In this document: positions 1 to 12,014 of the stretch, in pieces | How positions within the stretch are numbered: the first letter of the stretch is position 1 | Layout: each line of letters begins with the position of its first letter | Assembly (NCBI GenBank): GCA_026874595.1 | Contig: CM049316.1 | Coordinates: forward strand, 36,403,339 to 36,467,338 | Length of the DNA: 64,000 bases | Direction of reading: 5' to 3' | DNA from: Sipunculus nudus | Lineage: Eukaryota; Annelida; Sipuncula; Golfingiida; Sipunculidae | Notes under the pieces: generated by a model | Told to the model about the DNA's origin: nothing | Database searches by the model: none | What the model saw: the letters and a program-made list of their open reading frames with translations, nothing else | Made by a program: the position numbers and the translations under genes

Positions 1-81
1 TACGTATTTTGTTCTTCGGATAGGCGGTTCGAACTCGAAGTCTTGCTCAGAGAATTTATACAGTATCTTTTGTGAGAAAAC
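1..81 (-). CDS. coding exon 3 (partial) of the RGS22-like gene
   Basis: Acceptor ctttcag at 82-88 on the minus strand is followed by 27 open codons in phase 0 beginning VFSQKILYKF, which continue the FLNLP motif of exon 2 naturally. The exon continues past the left edge. Confidence 0.62.
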
Positions 82-1096
82 CTGAAAGAAAAAAATATCG
101 CATGTTAGGCCCAAAAAAATTAAAGGTATGGTTCTCAGGCACCGCCCGCATCAATGTTAAACCCCCGCATCAAAACTTTTTATTTTGATTTTCAATAAAA
201 ACTTTCCAATTTTGAGCTGCTGCCGCTCCGACATTTCTTTCAAGTAAATAAAACCATACAATTTCCTTTGTTTTGTAGTGCTTTTACTTATTTAGCAAAA
301 TAAAACTGTTATTTTCATGCTTTTCCCTTATCATTTGACATTTTCATCGAAACATACCAAAAAATTTAAAATAAAAAAAGCGCCCGCCCGCATCGATTTC
401 TGAAAAAAAGTGCCTGAGAACCATAACTTTTTTTTATTTTGGCCTTAGAAGAATATTTAAACATAATTAAACAAATATTACGCCACAAATTTGAAGGCAG
501 GACCTTATTTAATCACATGATCTGTCAAGAAAATACTTGCACTGACATTTGACGGGGGAATGTTGTACTACAATGTAATGAATGATCACCATGACACGGT
601 GTGGTGAACTACGGCTTTAAATTCAGTGGTGTTCTATATGCGCCAGATCTATAGTTTCGTTAACACTTGTTAAAGTAAATGTGAGAGTAAATAATATTAT
701 CAGTCCGAATAATATCTAGACTTACCGGGAGGTTCAGGAAGAGATTAAAATAATCAACAAAAACCCGGTTTCCAAGTAATTCTGCCAGTTCATCTTGTGT
801 TAGAGTTTCTGAAATATCAGATATAGACAAATGGATAATGATATAACAGGTACAAGTGTTTATGAGCAGGGTATCAAATTACATTTAAATGCAGACTGGT
901 CAGTCGGCTTAAATTTGTGAAGATTGTGTACCAACTAAAATATGGGTATAAGGGAAAGCTCTTTCATATAAAACATGTAATATGTTAACGATTAACATAT
1001 AATATTAGGAATAATAAAGCCTAACAGTCACAAGAATTAAAGGATGGTCAGTTGTGCATTTTTTTTTTTAATTGTTGTTTATTGAATATTCACCAA

Positions 1097-1153
<57 letters not shown>

Positions 1154-1607
1154 TTATTTCATAAAGCGTAAAATCCATGATGTAACTTGCTCTAAAACGC
1201 AATTAAATAACTAGAATACAATCAGCAATCATTAAACATACCATTGTAAGAATATGAAATTAAAGTCCAGTTGACTAAAATATTACATTCAGAAGCTTAC
1301 AGTATTAAATAAGACCTATAAAAGTTATTATATTGTAAAAGTTATTATTACAATGTAATTATATATGGCGAATGTTTGAAGGCAGGTGCCAGCCAAATTC
1401 CATTTATAAATGCTGTCAGGCAGACAAACTTCAAACTAATGAACAGAGAAAATTTCCGTAATTTTTTTTTCTCTTCAAGAAGGTATGTACGCGTAAAATA
1501 ATATATGTATCAAATAGCTCTCTGCAGGTCTTTGAAGTATATCAAAAAATTACTTTACCTTTTCCGTTCGTTTGCTGTCCTTCCGGGTGTAATAATGTCG
1601 CCACCAT
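1..1607 (-). CDS. 5' part of a spliced gene, RGS22/RGSL-like N-terminus (runs off the left edge)
   Basis: Three minus-strand coding exons join in phase: 1607..1559 (ATG plus 16 codons plus 1 nt), 808..726 (2 nt plus 27 codons) and 81..1 (27 codons, continuing beyond the window). The splice sites are GAAAAG|gtaaag, atatttcag|AAACTC, CTCCCG|gtaagt and ctttcag|GTTTTC. The joined reading gives 71 residues without a stop. A hydrophilic start is followed by an acidic helix-like stretch (LTQDELAELLGN) and then VFVDYFNLFLNLPVFSQ. A 'DYFN-FL-LP-F' block near the N-terminus is what I associate with RGS22 and RGSL proteins, large G-protein-signalling regulators, but no RGS domain is in view. The ATG has A at -3 (gccaaaATGG). 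The gene model is well supported by phase agreement at both junctions; the family name is a tentative recognition and another axonemal or signalling protein is possible. Confidence 0.68.
108..444 (+). mobile_element. PIF/Harbinger-type MITE, copy 1 (in intron 2 of the RGS22-like gene)
   Basis: A 337-bp non-coding element. Its ends are inverted repeats: GGCC, an A-rich stretch, then GGTATGGTTCTCAGGCAC on the left and its complement on the right. TTA flanks both sides (tgTTA|GGCC and GGCC|TTAg), which fits the 3-bp TWA target duplication of PIF/Harbinger transposons. Two near-identical copies lie at 43939 and 45926, and a decayed inverted piece near 13608. It has no coding capacity, so it must have been moved in trans. 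The superfamily is inferred from the duplication and the GGCC end only. Confidence 0.8.
726..808 (-). CDS. coding exon 2 of the RGS22-like gene
   Basis: An 83-nt exon bounded by atatttcag and gtaagt on the minus strand. It carries the block FVDYFNLFLNLP and ends in phase 0. Confidence 0.7.
1101..1152. repeat. (AT)n-(AAT)n microsatellite
   Basis: A dinucleotide AT tract passes directly into an AAT trinucleotide tract within intron 1 of the RGS22-like gene. The rest of that intron (809-1558) shows nothing recognisable. Confidence 0.9.
1559..1607 (-). CDS. coding exon 1 of the RGS22-like gene
   Basis: Starts at ATG (1607..1605) in good context and encodes 16 residues beginning MVATLLHPEG. It ends at donor gtaaag with one base left over, which combines with the first two bases of exon 2 to make a Glu codon. 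Confidence 0.68.
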
Positions 1608-1800
1608 TTTGGCGGAATCCCTGAGATACTGGTATAAAATGGTCGGTTTACAGCGCGCCAAAAACTAACCCGCTCGACAGGCGGTGACCAAACGACACGA
1701 GGTGAGCGCGGGCTGTCATGACGACCACCATATTGATGACGTAATTTGTCTATCGCGCCTCCACCCCGGTGTCGTGCGGGCTATTCATACTTTCGTTGTC
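1608..1800 (-). promoter_or_regulatory. CpG-rich 5' region, likely promoter and 5' UTR of the RGS22-like gene
   Basis: By eye this stretch is much richer in G+C and CpG than its surroundings. It holds a CRE-like TGACGTAA and several GCGCGCC/GCGCGGG-type runs immediately upstream of the minus-strand ATG. No TATA box at a fixed distance is evident. A promoter is inferred from position and composition only. Confidence 0.4.
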
Positions 1801-2920
1801 TGTTAGCGTGTTTATTACATACACGTCAGTGTATACCAATTACCATCTAAATGTATATTTACTTTCAATTAAATTAATACGTCATTAACAGGCAATATTA
1901 ATATATTATTTATTAACGCGAATGAGTTCCGTGTTTACAAACGTACACACAAACTTAGCATTAGCCTATGTGCGCTTATAACTATAGGTTATAGGTAAAT
2001 AGAGACGAACAAGTCACTGTCATAGCCTGCTCATAAAAAGTATATGTAGCGGTATTTATGAAAGTAAGGTTGTTATTTTGAGCGTTAGATATGTTTGTAG
2101 GCCTGTAAAGGCCTAGGCCTATTTCAAGTAGACCTATTTTGAAAATATAGCACAGTTTACAAGCCGTGTCGGATATAGACCTATATAGTGATTTTTGGAC
2201 CTTAAAAGGTTCATGTTAATCCAATTACTGCATTTCTTTACAGTTATTTTACATTTACTTATTTTAATATCCTTTCTATGTATAGCCTATATTCGTGCAT
2301 TTATGTGTGTACGTGTGTGTGTAACTGTCTGGGTTAATATGACCAAAGCACCGCTTTATACGAGATTGACATATAATTTGTCTATAATGAGCGAGTTCTC
2401 AGCAACTTGCACCGGACACAGTAAATTATTCCAATAAATTATCGCGTGCTCACGTTAAAACCGTAGAGGCGTATAAAAGGTTTAAAACATAAAAGAATAT
2501 ACTTTTGCCGGAGTGTGCGTTTTAGCATTCTCTTTACAGTCGGTACCGTAAAGCCTTGGCTTCATGGAGAGAAGGTACAAGAATTCCAGTGAAAAGCTCT
2601 TAAATATGACAAAAGTTTTCTGGTTGTCGACTGGATACGACTTACACCGCCACAGTAGTAAGGATGCCTTATAACTGTTGAAATCCTTTACATATGTACA
2701 AAACAAACCTAGTTACCTTTGAGTTTGCACTGAAATTTTCAGCTGACACTGAAACATGATAAATGAGATGCTCATTACTCGCTCTCTGCGCCATGTGAAT
2801 GTGTTTAAAAGGAGCGGCCTATACTGAGTAACAGGTCCTGGAAATTATAGGAAAGGCGACCCAAAGTAATACCATGGGCCCATCGTCAGGAAAAATTGAC
2901 CACACCATCGGCTCGTCGGC

Positions 2921-2957
<37 letters not shown>

Positions 2958-3067
2958 TATATCATCCAAGAAAATATGTTTATCATACAGACATATACAC
3001 ATAAACGCAGGGATACACATCCAGAAATTATTTGATATCAAATTATTTATCGAAGGGGCAATCGCAG

Positions 3068-3100
<33 letters not shown>

Positions 3101-6100
3101 CGATTGTGCATCAAGGCAGAAAGCAGGTTAATTTTTGATCGCCTGAATCAGGGCCTTAAACCCTCCGCAGCCGTGATCTGACTGGTATGTGACCAGGCTG
3201 TTTTGTTCCACCTCAAGCAGTGTAGAAAGATACCAAACAGTTCCATATGAGGTTTCCCAATTTGTCGAATGTAAAGTGCATTTACTTTAAACTACCGGAC
3301 ATGTCTTGGGGAGGTCAGCCAATTGGACTGATGATTGATAGTGACAGCATAATTAATACCACTTGGGATATCTATACTATAACTGACGGTGGTTCCACAC
3401 GACCTTTGTCACGGAACTCCCTCTGAGGTCACCGGTGGGTGTCAATTTTTTAGTTGTTAGGAGTCATGAGTGATGCCAAATGTGTCCCAAGGGATACTTT
3501 TCCATATTCTCCATAAATACTGATAAATCAGACATTTTTTTCACGAAGTGTTTATTGCATCGTCATCTACCAGAAACTATCAGAATCTAAGCTTGTGACA
3601 TCGACCGATCGTATCACCGTATGGAACACTCAATAAGTCGCACGGGCCTGTCACGGGAACAGAGAATGGTAATGAAAGGCCAGACATTTCAGAGAGTATA
3701 GTTCATGCTTTCATGTTAATGTGGTACATATCTATGTACACCTGCACGGACCAGACATTGGGTAATAGTTATCATAAGCTGGTGGATTCTATTCATCTGT
3801 TACATTTTCTAATATTCATGGTCATTGTAAAATTACAATAGCACGAATTTAATTGCAATATAAAGCACTATTTTAAAATTATCTCTTTTTCGTTTGTTGA
3901 ACTCATACCGAAAATAAAACCTGGCTAAATCCTGAGGGATATGAGAAAAATGTAAAGGAAAATAGTAAGCTAAAGAAACCTAGTAACATATCAGGTAAAT
4001 TAAATATACATGCACTGTAGTTTTTTTTCTCCTTAAATATTGTGTTATATGTCAATATTTCGTTCTAAAAGCCCTTTTTTCACTAATGTACACGAGTGAA
4101 AAAAAAACTTGCATCTGGAGCGATTACTTGCGCTAAACATCAACGCGAATGCCATCTGGTGGCCGTACTCCGCAACTTCACAAATCAAGATATTTTACAA
4201 GCGTCGAACCGGTATTTCTCCTGTGTCTTCTTTCATGTTTCTTCTACCTATTTTGGAGTTGTTGCGCATGCTCAAGATTGGACCTCTTGTCACGCAGTCT
4301 TTGTGGTAAGCAGACATACGTGGACAGTGTTTACTCACACACTGAACCATAAAAACATAAAACAAGTAAATTGGAGACAATGTGTCCATCTGCCAAGAAG
4401 TTTTGCTGGGGCATTTTTGAATTCAGCCAAAATGCACTAATACAGTGAGATAACACACATATCATTGCGAATGATTTTATGTATACTTTAAAAGGCAAGA
4501 TAAATCCCAAGAAAAAAAAATTACCCTGAGTATCATATATACCATTATTAATGGTAGAATGATGGGTTCAATTATTTTCTCCATAACCATTCTTCATTCT
4601 TCTACAGTTTTGTTAACATACAGAGAGGAATACAAGAATGTATTATTTATTTTACATACATGTATTTCAGGACATTTGGGTCACAACAAATATATTATAT
4701 TATTGAAATCATGCTTTTATATGAACATTATTGTAGTGGGAATCAGCTGCATGAAGATTGTGAGTAATCATGTCAGATCAAGTTAATTATGGCCATACAA
4801 AAAAACAATTTTGTTCTACGGACTTGCCGCTCGAACATTTCGTGGATCAATTTCTTTTTTGTAAATGAAGACTGAGTACTTGACGGTAATGTTAATTTGT
4901 GCTAAGGCACAAATTCCTTAATAGAATTCTCATAGGCATGAAAATGGACATAATTTTGTGTAAATCGTATATACCAGTTCAACAACTGAAGTATTTTTAT
5001 TTTTCTTGGCAAGCTGCATAATTACATAAATTTTGTCTCGACCGGTAAGAAAAATTGCTCACTCACACCCAGAGTCCGTAGAGCAATAAATTCTTTGTGT
5101 GGCTTAACTGTTAAAGTATTCGACTATTTTTTACGATGTATTTGCCCTGCGTCTAGTTTGAATAATCATGGAGGTATAGAGATTTATGGGCATATAATTA
5201 CTGCATTACATAACCTTATCTCAACGTATGTTAACCAGTTATAACTATTATCTATTATAATCAGTTAAAAATAAATATATCATATAAAACAGATAGGCGA
5301 CTTGACATTAATAATATTTAACAAACACACTGAGGGAGTATAAGGATTGAAACGCCTGTAAATTGTTCACCTTCCCTAACCTATTTTAACTTCTTTTATT
5401 TTTTTTTTTAAGGGGGGGGGGGGGGTCTGCGTTTTGAACTTTCTGCACATTATATATTGGTATACGTGTCTTTGGTCTTTAAAAAGGTATTCAGGCTTTT
5501 CGTGAATCCATGTTGTATTTCTCGCCTTCCATAACCCCCTCCCTCTTTTTATGACTTGACATCTGAACGAAATGCGATTTCTTTAAGACGTCACACGTTT
5601 ACTCTCGATCTTGGAGAACTATCTAAATTTGTGCAAATATGTGTGTACGTTCGGACAGCAACTCAAAAGCTGAAGCACATTTCCATTAGAAATTGTACAC
5701 AAACTGAGTCTCTACAATATATCGGTCAAACCTGCAAGTGATCTGCATCCGGAACCTTGTATCCGTTGCAGGGTGAAGGAATATGAAATTGCAGTTTCAT
5801 CTACACTCACTGGGTGAACCAGGGTAAGTTTCTTCAGTCTTTCTTGTTCCATAATAATCTTTACTACGAGCATGCGCAACGCATGAAACTTTCGTCTGTT
5901 GGGTTCGGGTCCTTCGAGCCAGCATTGCGGGTTTTGTTAATTGAAAGCAGATGCATGACACATACACAGAGAGGAACCCCACCTCTAATGATAAGACAGG
6001 AATCGTGTACTTTCACTTGAGATAAAGCAATTGATGTCGTTTCCGTATATACATATATATCATAACCCGAAATGTTGGTGTCAGTCGTCGCCAACAGATA

Positions 6101-6121
6101 TCGCTAGAGAGGCAGAAAAGG
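1801..6121. other. intergenic stretch with short tandem repeats only
   Basis: No exon with acceptable splice sites and coding bias was recognised. The stretch contains a (GA)n tract at 2924-2954, a (CA)n tract at 3066-3090 running into (TA)n to about 3100, and a G homopolymer at about 5412-5426. Several 60-115-codon open frames around 4100-4440 and 5560-6090 overlap each other on both strands and show no family resemblance. Confidence 0.6.
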
Positions 6122-6127
6122 TTTATT
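6122..6127 (-). terminator. AATAAA polyadenylation signal of the GT92 gene
   Basis: On the minus strand AATAAA begins 12 nt past the TGA stop (6141..6139), implying a 3' UTR of only a few tens of bases. No closer alternative was seen. Confidence 0.5.
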
Positions 6128-6138
6128 AACCATCAACA

Positions 6139-7521
6139 TCAGTTTTGTTTCAGTGAGTCAGTCATTAAAACCTGGTCGACTTGCGCTCTTAGCTTTGGAC
6201 TGAGTCTGCCCAGCTGATTTTCCTCATTACTGCACGGGTATTGAACTGGATCGCTGTCTGGAAAAGCTTGTGCTGGTTTATAACTATTGATTTTTAACAT
6301 TTTGGAAGACACTTTTGAGTTCCTGAGATGCTCTGCCCTTTTTGTCTCGATATAAAATTCGCCCATGATGAAAACCCCGGCGGGGTTGATAAAAGACTTC
6401 GGTCTCAACTTTCTTTCAGAGTATCTTGTAATCTTTTGCGTCACTAAATAGTCTCGGGTGTCCGAGAATTGGTCAGTTTCTGAGCAGAAATGCTGACGTT
6501 TGATCACGTTACCGACAGTGTTGTTCTTTTTCTGTTGTACTATGTAATTAAAGATATCCTCATAACGGAAAGGCAGGGATGGATTTTGAACTATAAAATC
6601 TTCTTTGTCGATGAACAATAGGTATTTGTATGTTTTCCCGAAGCGATATAAGCAGTCATTGTTTGTAACCCATATGCCGTTCTTGTATAATTCAGCTGGC
6701 TGCAGTGCAGTTGGTTTATCACCAAGTGGAAACTCTTGTAATTGTACAAGGCCGTCCGAAACATAGTGTTTCAATAAATCGTGCACTTTAATGTCGAGGT
6801 TAGTTGCACCGTATAGTATTATTTTATCCACATTAAATATTTTCTGCATTTCGACCCATTCAGCAAGCCGTTGCTCTGAGGAGATGCCTGACAAGTGCCC
6901 CAAACAGATTGCAACGCCACCTGGTGCCTGCGGCCAGTAACCACTCCGATCTAAAACTGTCAGTGAATTGGAAAGTGGACCACAGGAAGTTGACGAAAAA
7001 GATACGCGAACGGGTTTCTTTCCGTTCGGTTCTGGACAGAAGAACGACTGAGGAAAGTACTTGATAGTCACGTGATCCCTTGGCGCGTAAAGTCGGTCCC
7101 ACCTGCCTTTGACGGAAACAACAGCCCCATCTTCATAAGTCAATATACAATAAAAAGGGTCAGGCTTCAGGGAAGAGGACCAGCCTAGAACCATAATTTG
7201 AATATTTCCACTTAATCCATTTATTAAATAAGCCGAATAAATAATTATATTAGTGCTTGCTACTTTTTGCATAGAATTTTCTGCGCATGCGCTTTGAGGC
7301 TCATTATATTTGCATTCTGAGTACACGAAATTGTCCTTTTTGATGGAGCCTTTTCCAGTTGTCTGACATTCGTTGTGCTTGTTGTCATTTGGTTCCAGCC
7401 ACACATAGTTAATTCGTTTTGTATAATTCCCGGGAGTTTCTGTCAGCTTGATTAGATATAATCCAACGAAGATGGCAGCCAACACGACCAGCGTCAAACG
7501 TCGTCTGTGAAGTGCCCGCAT
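6139..7521 (-). CDS. glycosyltransferase family 92 (DUF23) type II membrane protein
   Basis: A 460-residue protein in one coding exon. Residues about 7-24 form a single hydrophobic signal-anchor after a basic start (RALHRRR), the type II topology of Golgi glycosyltransferases. The GT92 catalytic domain spans roughly 198-435. It has an AICLGHLSGISSEQRLAEW block near its start and NDCLYR at 288-293. The metal-binding acidic motif in YKYLLFIDKEDFIV puts DKED at 305-308, where most relatives have D-x-D-E. GT92 members such as worm GALT-1 transfer galactose to N-glycan core fucose; the substrate here is not known. An open frame extends 7 codons upstream to GTG, but the ATG at 7521 has a full Kozak context (GCCACCATGC) and is chosen. 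Potential N-glycosylation sites (NYT, NNT) are present. The length suits the family. Confidence 0.87.
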   Translation of the reverse strand: MRALHRRRLTLVVLAAIFVGLYLIKLTETPGNYTKRINYVWLEPNDNKHNECQTTGKGSIKKDNFVYSECKYNEPQSACAENSMQKVASTNIIIYSAYLINGLSGNIQIMVLGWSSSLKPDPFYCILTYEDGAVVSVKGRWDRLYAPRDHVTIKYFPQSFFCPEPNGKKPVRVSFSSTSCGPLSNSLTVLDRSGYWPQAPGGVAICLGHLSGISSEQRLAEWVEMQKIFNVDKIILYGATNLDIKVHDLLKHYVSDGLVQLQEFPLGDKPTALQPAELYKNGIWVTNNDCLYRFGKTYKYLLFIDKEDFIVQNPSLPFRYEDIFNYIVQQKKNNTVGNVIKRQHFCSETDQFSDTRDYLVTQKITRYSERKLRPKSFINPAGVFIMGEFYIETKRAEHLRNSKVSSKMLKINSYKPAQAFPDSDPVQYPCSNEENQLGRLSPKLRAQVDQVLMTDSLKQN

Positions 7522-7538
7522 GGTGGCGCCGGAGAAAA

Positions 7539-7562
7539 TCACTGCCTCATGGCCGCGATCAT
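7539..7562 (-). promoter_or_regulatory. 7-codon upstream ORF in the GT92 5' leader, next to a splice acceptor
   Basis: On the minus strand, an acceptor-like attacag at 7568..7563 is followed at once by ATG, six further codons and TGA. The small frame ends 17 nt before the main ATG and is out of frame with it. If the acceptor is used, the leader of the GT92 mRNA starts this exon with a short uORF that could dampen translation. The upstream non-coding exon was not located. Confidence 0.4.
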
Positions 7563-7672
7563 CTGTAATATTAATATAATAATGACAAGAAACATTTCGA
7601 TATTTTAATTATCATTTATACTACTAATGTTTTATTATAAACACTAATTACAAATGTTATTAGAAATAACAT

Positions 7673-7673
7673 G

Positions 7674-7731
<58 letters not shown>
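7673..7731. repeat. (ATT)n microsatellite
   Basis: About 19 uninterrupted trinucleotide units. An open isoleucine-rich frame through it is an artefact of the repeat. Confidence 0.95.
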
Positions 7732-9090
7732 GCGAAAATGCACATCTGAGCTCATTAGTTTGCGATGGTGCAGTGCCGTCCGTCTTCCGTTCGTTAACCC
7801 TACTATCTGAAAAATGGCAAGAGCTAGCATCGCTAAATTTTACGCAAAAAACAGTGACCTGTCAAACGTCGGATCGAGCTTATTTTTGGCCAATGGGCTT
7901 CTATATCGACTTACATTTTACAGGGAAAAGGCTAAAACCCATTCAAAAATCTTCTTCTCCGAAATGGACAAGCCAAACTGCTAAAAATGTTTAAGAAATG
8001 ATCCCAAAAACAAGCTATCTCAAGTGTGTTCGAATATTTCAAGTTCGGCGAATCTGAACGATATCATTTGGCTAATTAAGCATACCAACATATTAGTAAC
8101 AATATAATCTCAAAAACAGCTCGCACTAGCATTACAAAATTCTAGGCAAATGTTGGCCAAATGACTAATATTTGAAACTGAGATTTTTGTGGCGCCACAT
8201 TGCTTAACCTTATTTTACGGGACAAAAGCTAGTAATTTTAGACTTTTTCAGTCACAACTTTATTCTTTTATTTTTATGAAACTGTCTACACAAATTGTTT
8301 AATATTTCACAAGAATGGTTCTATGTTAGGTTTCTCTCAAAATGTATAAGGATAGGTGGGGTTCATTGATTTTGGTAAGTAACTGAAAGCTGAAGTTAGT
8401 GATTCGGCCAAGTAAGCCATGCTATAGTCTTCCTATGCAAATCTGCTGTTTCAATTAATTCTTAATTTGAACAAAGAAAGTTTATGCGGTGGCCTCTGTT
8501 CAAGTATTCTCAAATGGTACAATTAGATTTTTTGGTAGAATTATTTAACTTTTGATAATGAATGAACAGAGATACTCAGGTTAACACAGCTAGTAGAAGT
8601 GTATATTATCAGAGAAGAAGCTCTGTGGACATATAAGCAGAGCTGCATACTCAGTTGCATAAATAATTGGTGTCTATACATCCAACTAATGCGTAAAATA
8701 AATCCACGAATAAAATGAATATGTATTCTGATTTAGTTGTCAATAAACATCTGTTATAATTCTATATATTTTGCTAAAACATGGGTGTATAACAGATTTG
8801 GCAACAGGTCAAGATTATGTCAGTATCTATATATGTAAATGACTGTAAACTGTTTCAGATTTGGCAAAAGGCCAAGAGTTGAATGATTTGAGTAGCCACA
8901 CGCTTGACTTGGAGGCAACTGCTTTGGTAAGCTAAGTTAGGCTCCCCCCCCCCCCCCCCGGCCATTGATAGGATACATGAATAGTGGTGGCTGAATGTTA
9001 TCTTTTAACTGTTGCTACAGAACTGATGTAGGTATTGCGTTTACAGGTTTAGTTCAGTATTGTGATGTGTTCATGCCTACACTCTTTGGA
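7732..9090. other. intergenic stretch, nothing recognised apart from a C homopolymer
   Basis: AT-rich sequence with no convincing exon or element boundary. A run of about 16 C lies at 8944-8959. Confidence 0.5.
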
Positions 9091-9094
9091 TAGC

Positions 9095-9800
9095 TTTCTC
9101 TTATATAAGGCTGGAGCGCCACCTACAGTCATCTTTGCGAGGAGTACAGTCCTATGGATTTCTTAGGGGTGATTTGAGAAATCAGCCTGAAATTGTGCAT
9201 GTAGTCTGCAAAGCTGTGGGGGCCACGTAAAAAAATGCGTTACATGCATCCGTGCTAATATCTCAAGAGTGGTTTGACGTATCTGCTTGAATTGTTGGAT
9301 GTCCATGCACACATCTTCGATGGCTTTCTCGTACACAAGATTTGTGGCGCCACCTTCAATGATTATTGCATAGTGTATGTCCCTGCTTGTTTCTCAGGAG
9401 TGGTTTGACTTATCAGCCTGATATTGGGCATGTCAATACATATCGAATATTTTTTTTTTCGTATATAATACTCTGGGAGCCACCTACAACTGTTTTTGGG
9501 TAACATGCATCTCAGCACATAGCTAAAGAGTGGTTTGCCGTATCTGCCTGAAATTGCGCATTTCCATACATCTTCGATGGCTTTCGCATACACAAGACTG
9601 GTGGTGCCTTGCACCTACAAACAGTTTTGTGTAGTGTCCATCCATGCTAGTAATTCAGGAGTGATTTGATCATAACTGCCTGAAATTTTCCATGTCCATA
9701 CATCCCGTACAGCCTTGTCGTATGAAAAACCTGTGGCGCAACCTAAAAAATTTTCTGCGCAATGTACATCCATGCCAATTTCTGAGGGGTGCCGTTATGT
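9095..9800 (+). repeat. decayed tandem array related to the F1 element core
   Basis: The phrase 'ggtttgac..atc.gcctgaaattg.gcatg' recurs at about 9171, 9271, 9402, 9531 and 9664, so units are about 100-133 bp. Each unit also has a 'gatggctttctcgtacacaag..tggcgccacct' segment. The same phrases make up the cores of the F1 elements at 32 kb and 50-60 kb. No F1 terminus is left here, so this is an old remnant. Confidence 0.65.
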
Positions 9801-10183
9801 AATTGGCGTATGTATTAACTTGTATTATCACACATGTACTTTCAAAGTAATCACGTACTTTTCAAATATTGGTCAAGTATGTTATCAGGGAAGGGTAATA
9901 CCTGATGTATATCCCATTGCACAGGTTCGCATACGGCCTGTTAGCCATGTTTTATTATTATCATTATTATTTTATTAAACTTGGTATATACATTTTTTTA
10001 ATATTCTGTTAGTGTATAGTCCGCAATGTATATAAATGTCTTTATGGTATGTGACAGTGCTATCCTTGAGGTGGACTCGGCCTGATTTCTCGGGTCCTTA
10101 CCTCAGAGTCCGAGTACAGTACGCCAAAAAGTGGACTCGGATCCAGACTCGAGACCTCCATCACTGCTTCCTATATAGACACA

Positions 10184-10231
<48 letters not shown>

Positions 10232-10981
10232 TTTGCCATGTGTGCGGCTGAGTGTTGGTGTGTGTGTGTTTCATGTGGGGCGTCTGCAGGGATGTTATTC
10301 TTCATACCTGTATCTGAATGGACACCACAGATAAAGCAGGAACAAAGGGAAAAGATTCATATGATTTAGTTCCATGTATAATTCATAAGTTTTACACAAG
10401 ACCGGAATGGATTTTGAAGGTTAATCATAAATGACGTGTCCCCTTAACAAATAGAACAGTTTTATCTTTAAATATTAATGATATAATTGACAGCCTTATA
10501 TAATTTGAAATAATTCAAACTGTAATTTGATTAAACAGACGGAAACAACAACCCTCTTACACATAACATTTCCATTTGTGACATCATGAGCCATCTTGGT
10601 AGAATTAAAAGCAATCGGGAAAAAACCCCTTTAAGCACAGGGCCGTCAATACAGATGGGGGGGGGGGGTATTTAACCTACATTTTTTTGGAATCCACCCT
10701 CCCCCCCCCCCCACCCCACCCCTGCTAGTCAGAGTATAGTATTTATATATGTGAAATGAAATACATTGATAATTAGAAGAATAAACTATGGTTCCATTTC
10801 TGAGTTATATATGAAACATTATACATCTAAACCTGGTTCAGAATTAACCTATACTTGAAACGCAAGACTTTTTTTTAACCCTTATACTAAATTACATTAT
10901 ATTTGAAATGTGTCACACAGGCAATAATATAAAAAAAATTGATTGATATATGACGAACATATAAATATATAATAATATACT

Positions 10982-11026
<45 letters not shown>

Positions 11027-11589
11027 CCTACTATATAAATTGGTAATTAAGAAGCCTCAATCATATCACATTACTAAAATTCGTTTAGGGTAAATTTTTA
11101 GGAGTAAAAACGTTTTAACATTCAAGACAATTTTTTTTTAAGAACCGTTTTCTTGTGTCTCTAAGGTCGTTTGTTAGAATGATTAGTCCAGGTTGCTATT
11201 ATAAGCTCTACCGTGCATACCTCTTGTTTTTATAAATTAATATATTCAGGAGAGTTTTTAAAGTAAAGTGAATAACACAAAAATACGTTTCCACTCACCT
11301 TACCTTGTATGAAACCATCTAAGTATCACTCCTGTTAGTTTATGGCCTAGAAATATCAATTACTTTGTCAAATGGTTGAATATTTAGATCTACTGAAACT
11401 GCAATGAACACATCACCCTGCTTTTACCAGGGGACGCTGTGTTCTGGGGAATGATCAACATGTTTTCAACACACTCCGGTGGTTACGGTATTGAAATGAT
11501 CTGAACCGAGAACTGCCGTGGTTACTGGACCTTGCAGGTTACCCGGTCAAATAGCCACGACAGTCTACCCCACCCCATAATGGCCATTT
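9801..11589. other. intergenic stretch with microsatellites and homopolymers
   Basis: Holds (CT)n running into (CA)n at 10185-10230, a G run near 10657-10670, a C run near 10690-10705 and (AT)n at 10985-11022. No gene was recognised. Confidence 0.6.
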
Positions 11590-11960
11590 ATTTTGTTCAG
11601 GGGTTCACCCTGAACGCACACTCGCGCCTTGTCCCGTGCGATATAGAAGACAAGGAACCCTCACAAATAACGTTGTGCGTCCGATTGGACGCGATAGAGG
11701 GCGCACTTTGAAGACATGTCATTAGTAACAGTATATGCATTATGCACGCGTTTCCAGGGAAATCCTTTACTTGTCGCGCGATTTCACGCGAGATCTTATT
11801 CGTTTTTTTTTTTTTCGTGCAAAATACTACTAGTAACGATAAGCAGCGCGGAAGCTTCACACTTGTGACCAGTGATTTTCCTTTGTTTTCCTGTATTTTT
11901 GTGTGCATTTCAACACGTTTCTATGCATTGTATGCAATCGTGTTGTCGCGTTTTCTAGGC
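11590..11960. promoter_or_regulatory. CpG-rich segment between two divergent genes
   Basis: By eye this segment is the densest in CpG between the GT92 gene (minus) and RBM39 (plus); it has CCAAT on the minus strand and many GCGC steps. RBM39 needs at least one upstream non-coding exon, because an acceptor precedes its ATG, and the GT92 leader may also be spliced. The segment is therefore a candidate promoter for either or both. No TSS can be placed from sequence alone. Confidence 0.3.
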
Positions 11961-12014
11961 GTATAATTATATGCGATTGCACAAAATATTTTAAACACGT
12001 CAGAACTTTCAAGG

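Noticed and set aside
4096-4440. 114-codon plus-strand open frame
   Set aside because: Several other frames of similar length overlap it on both strands, there is no splice or start context, and no recognisable domain.
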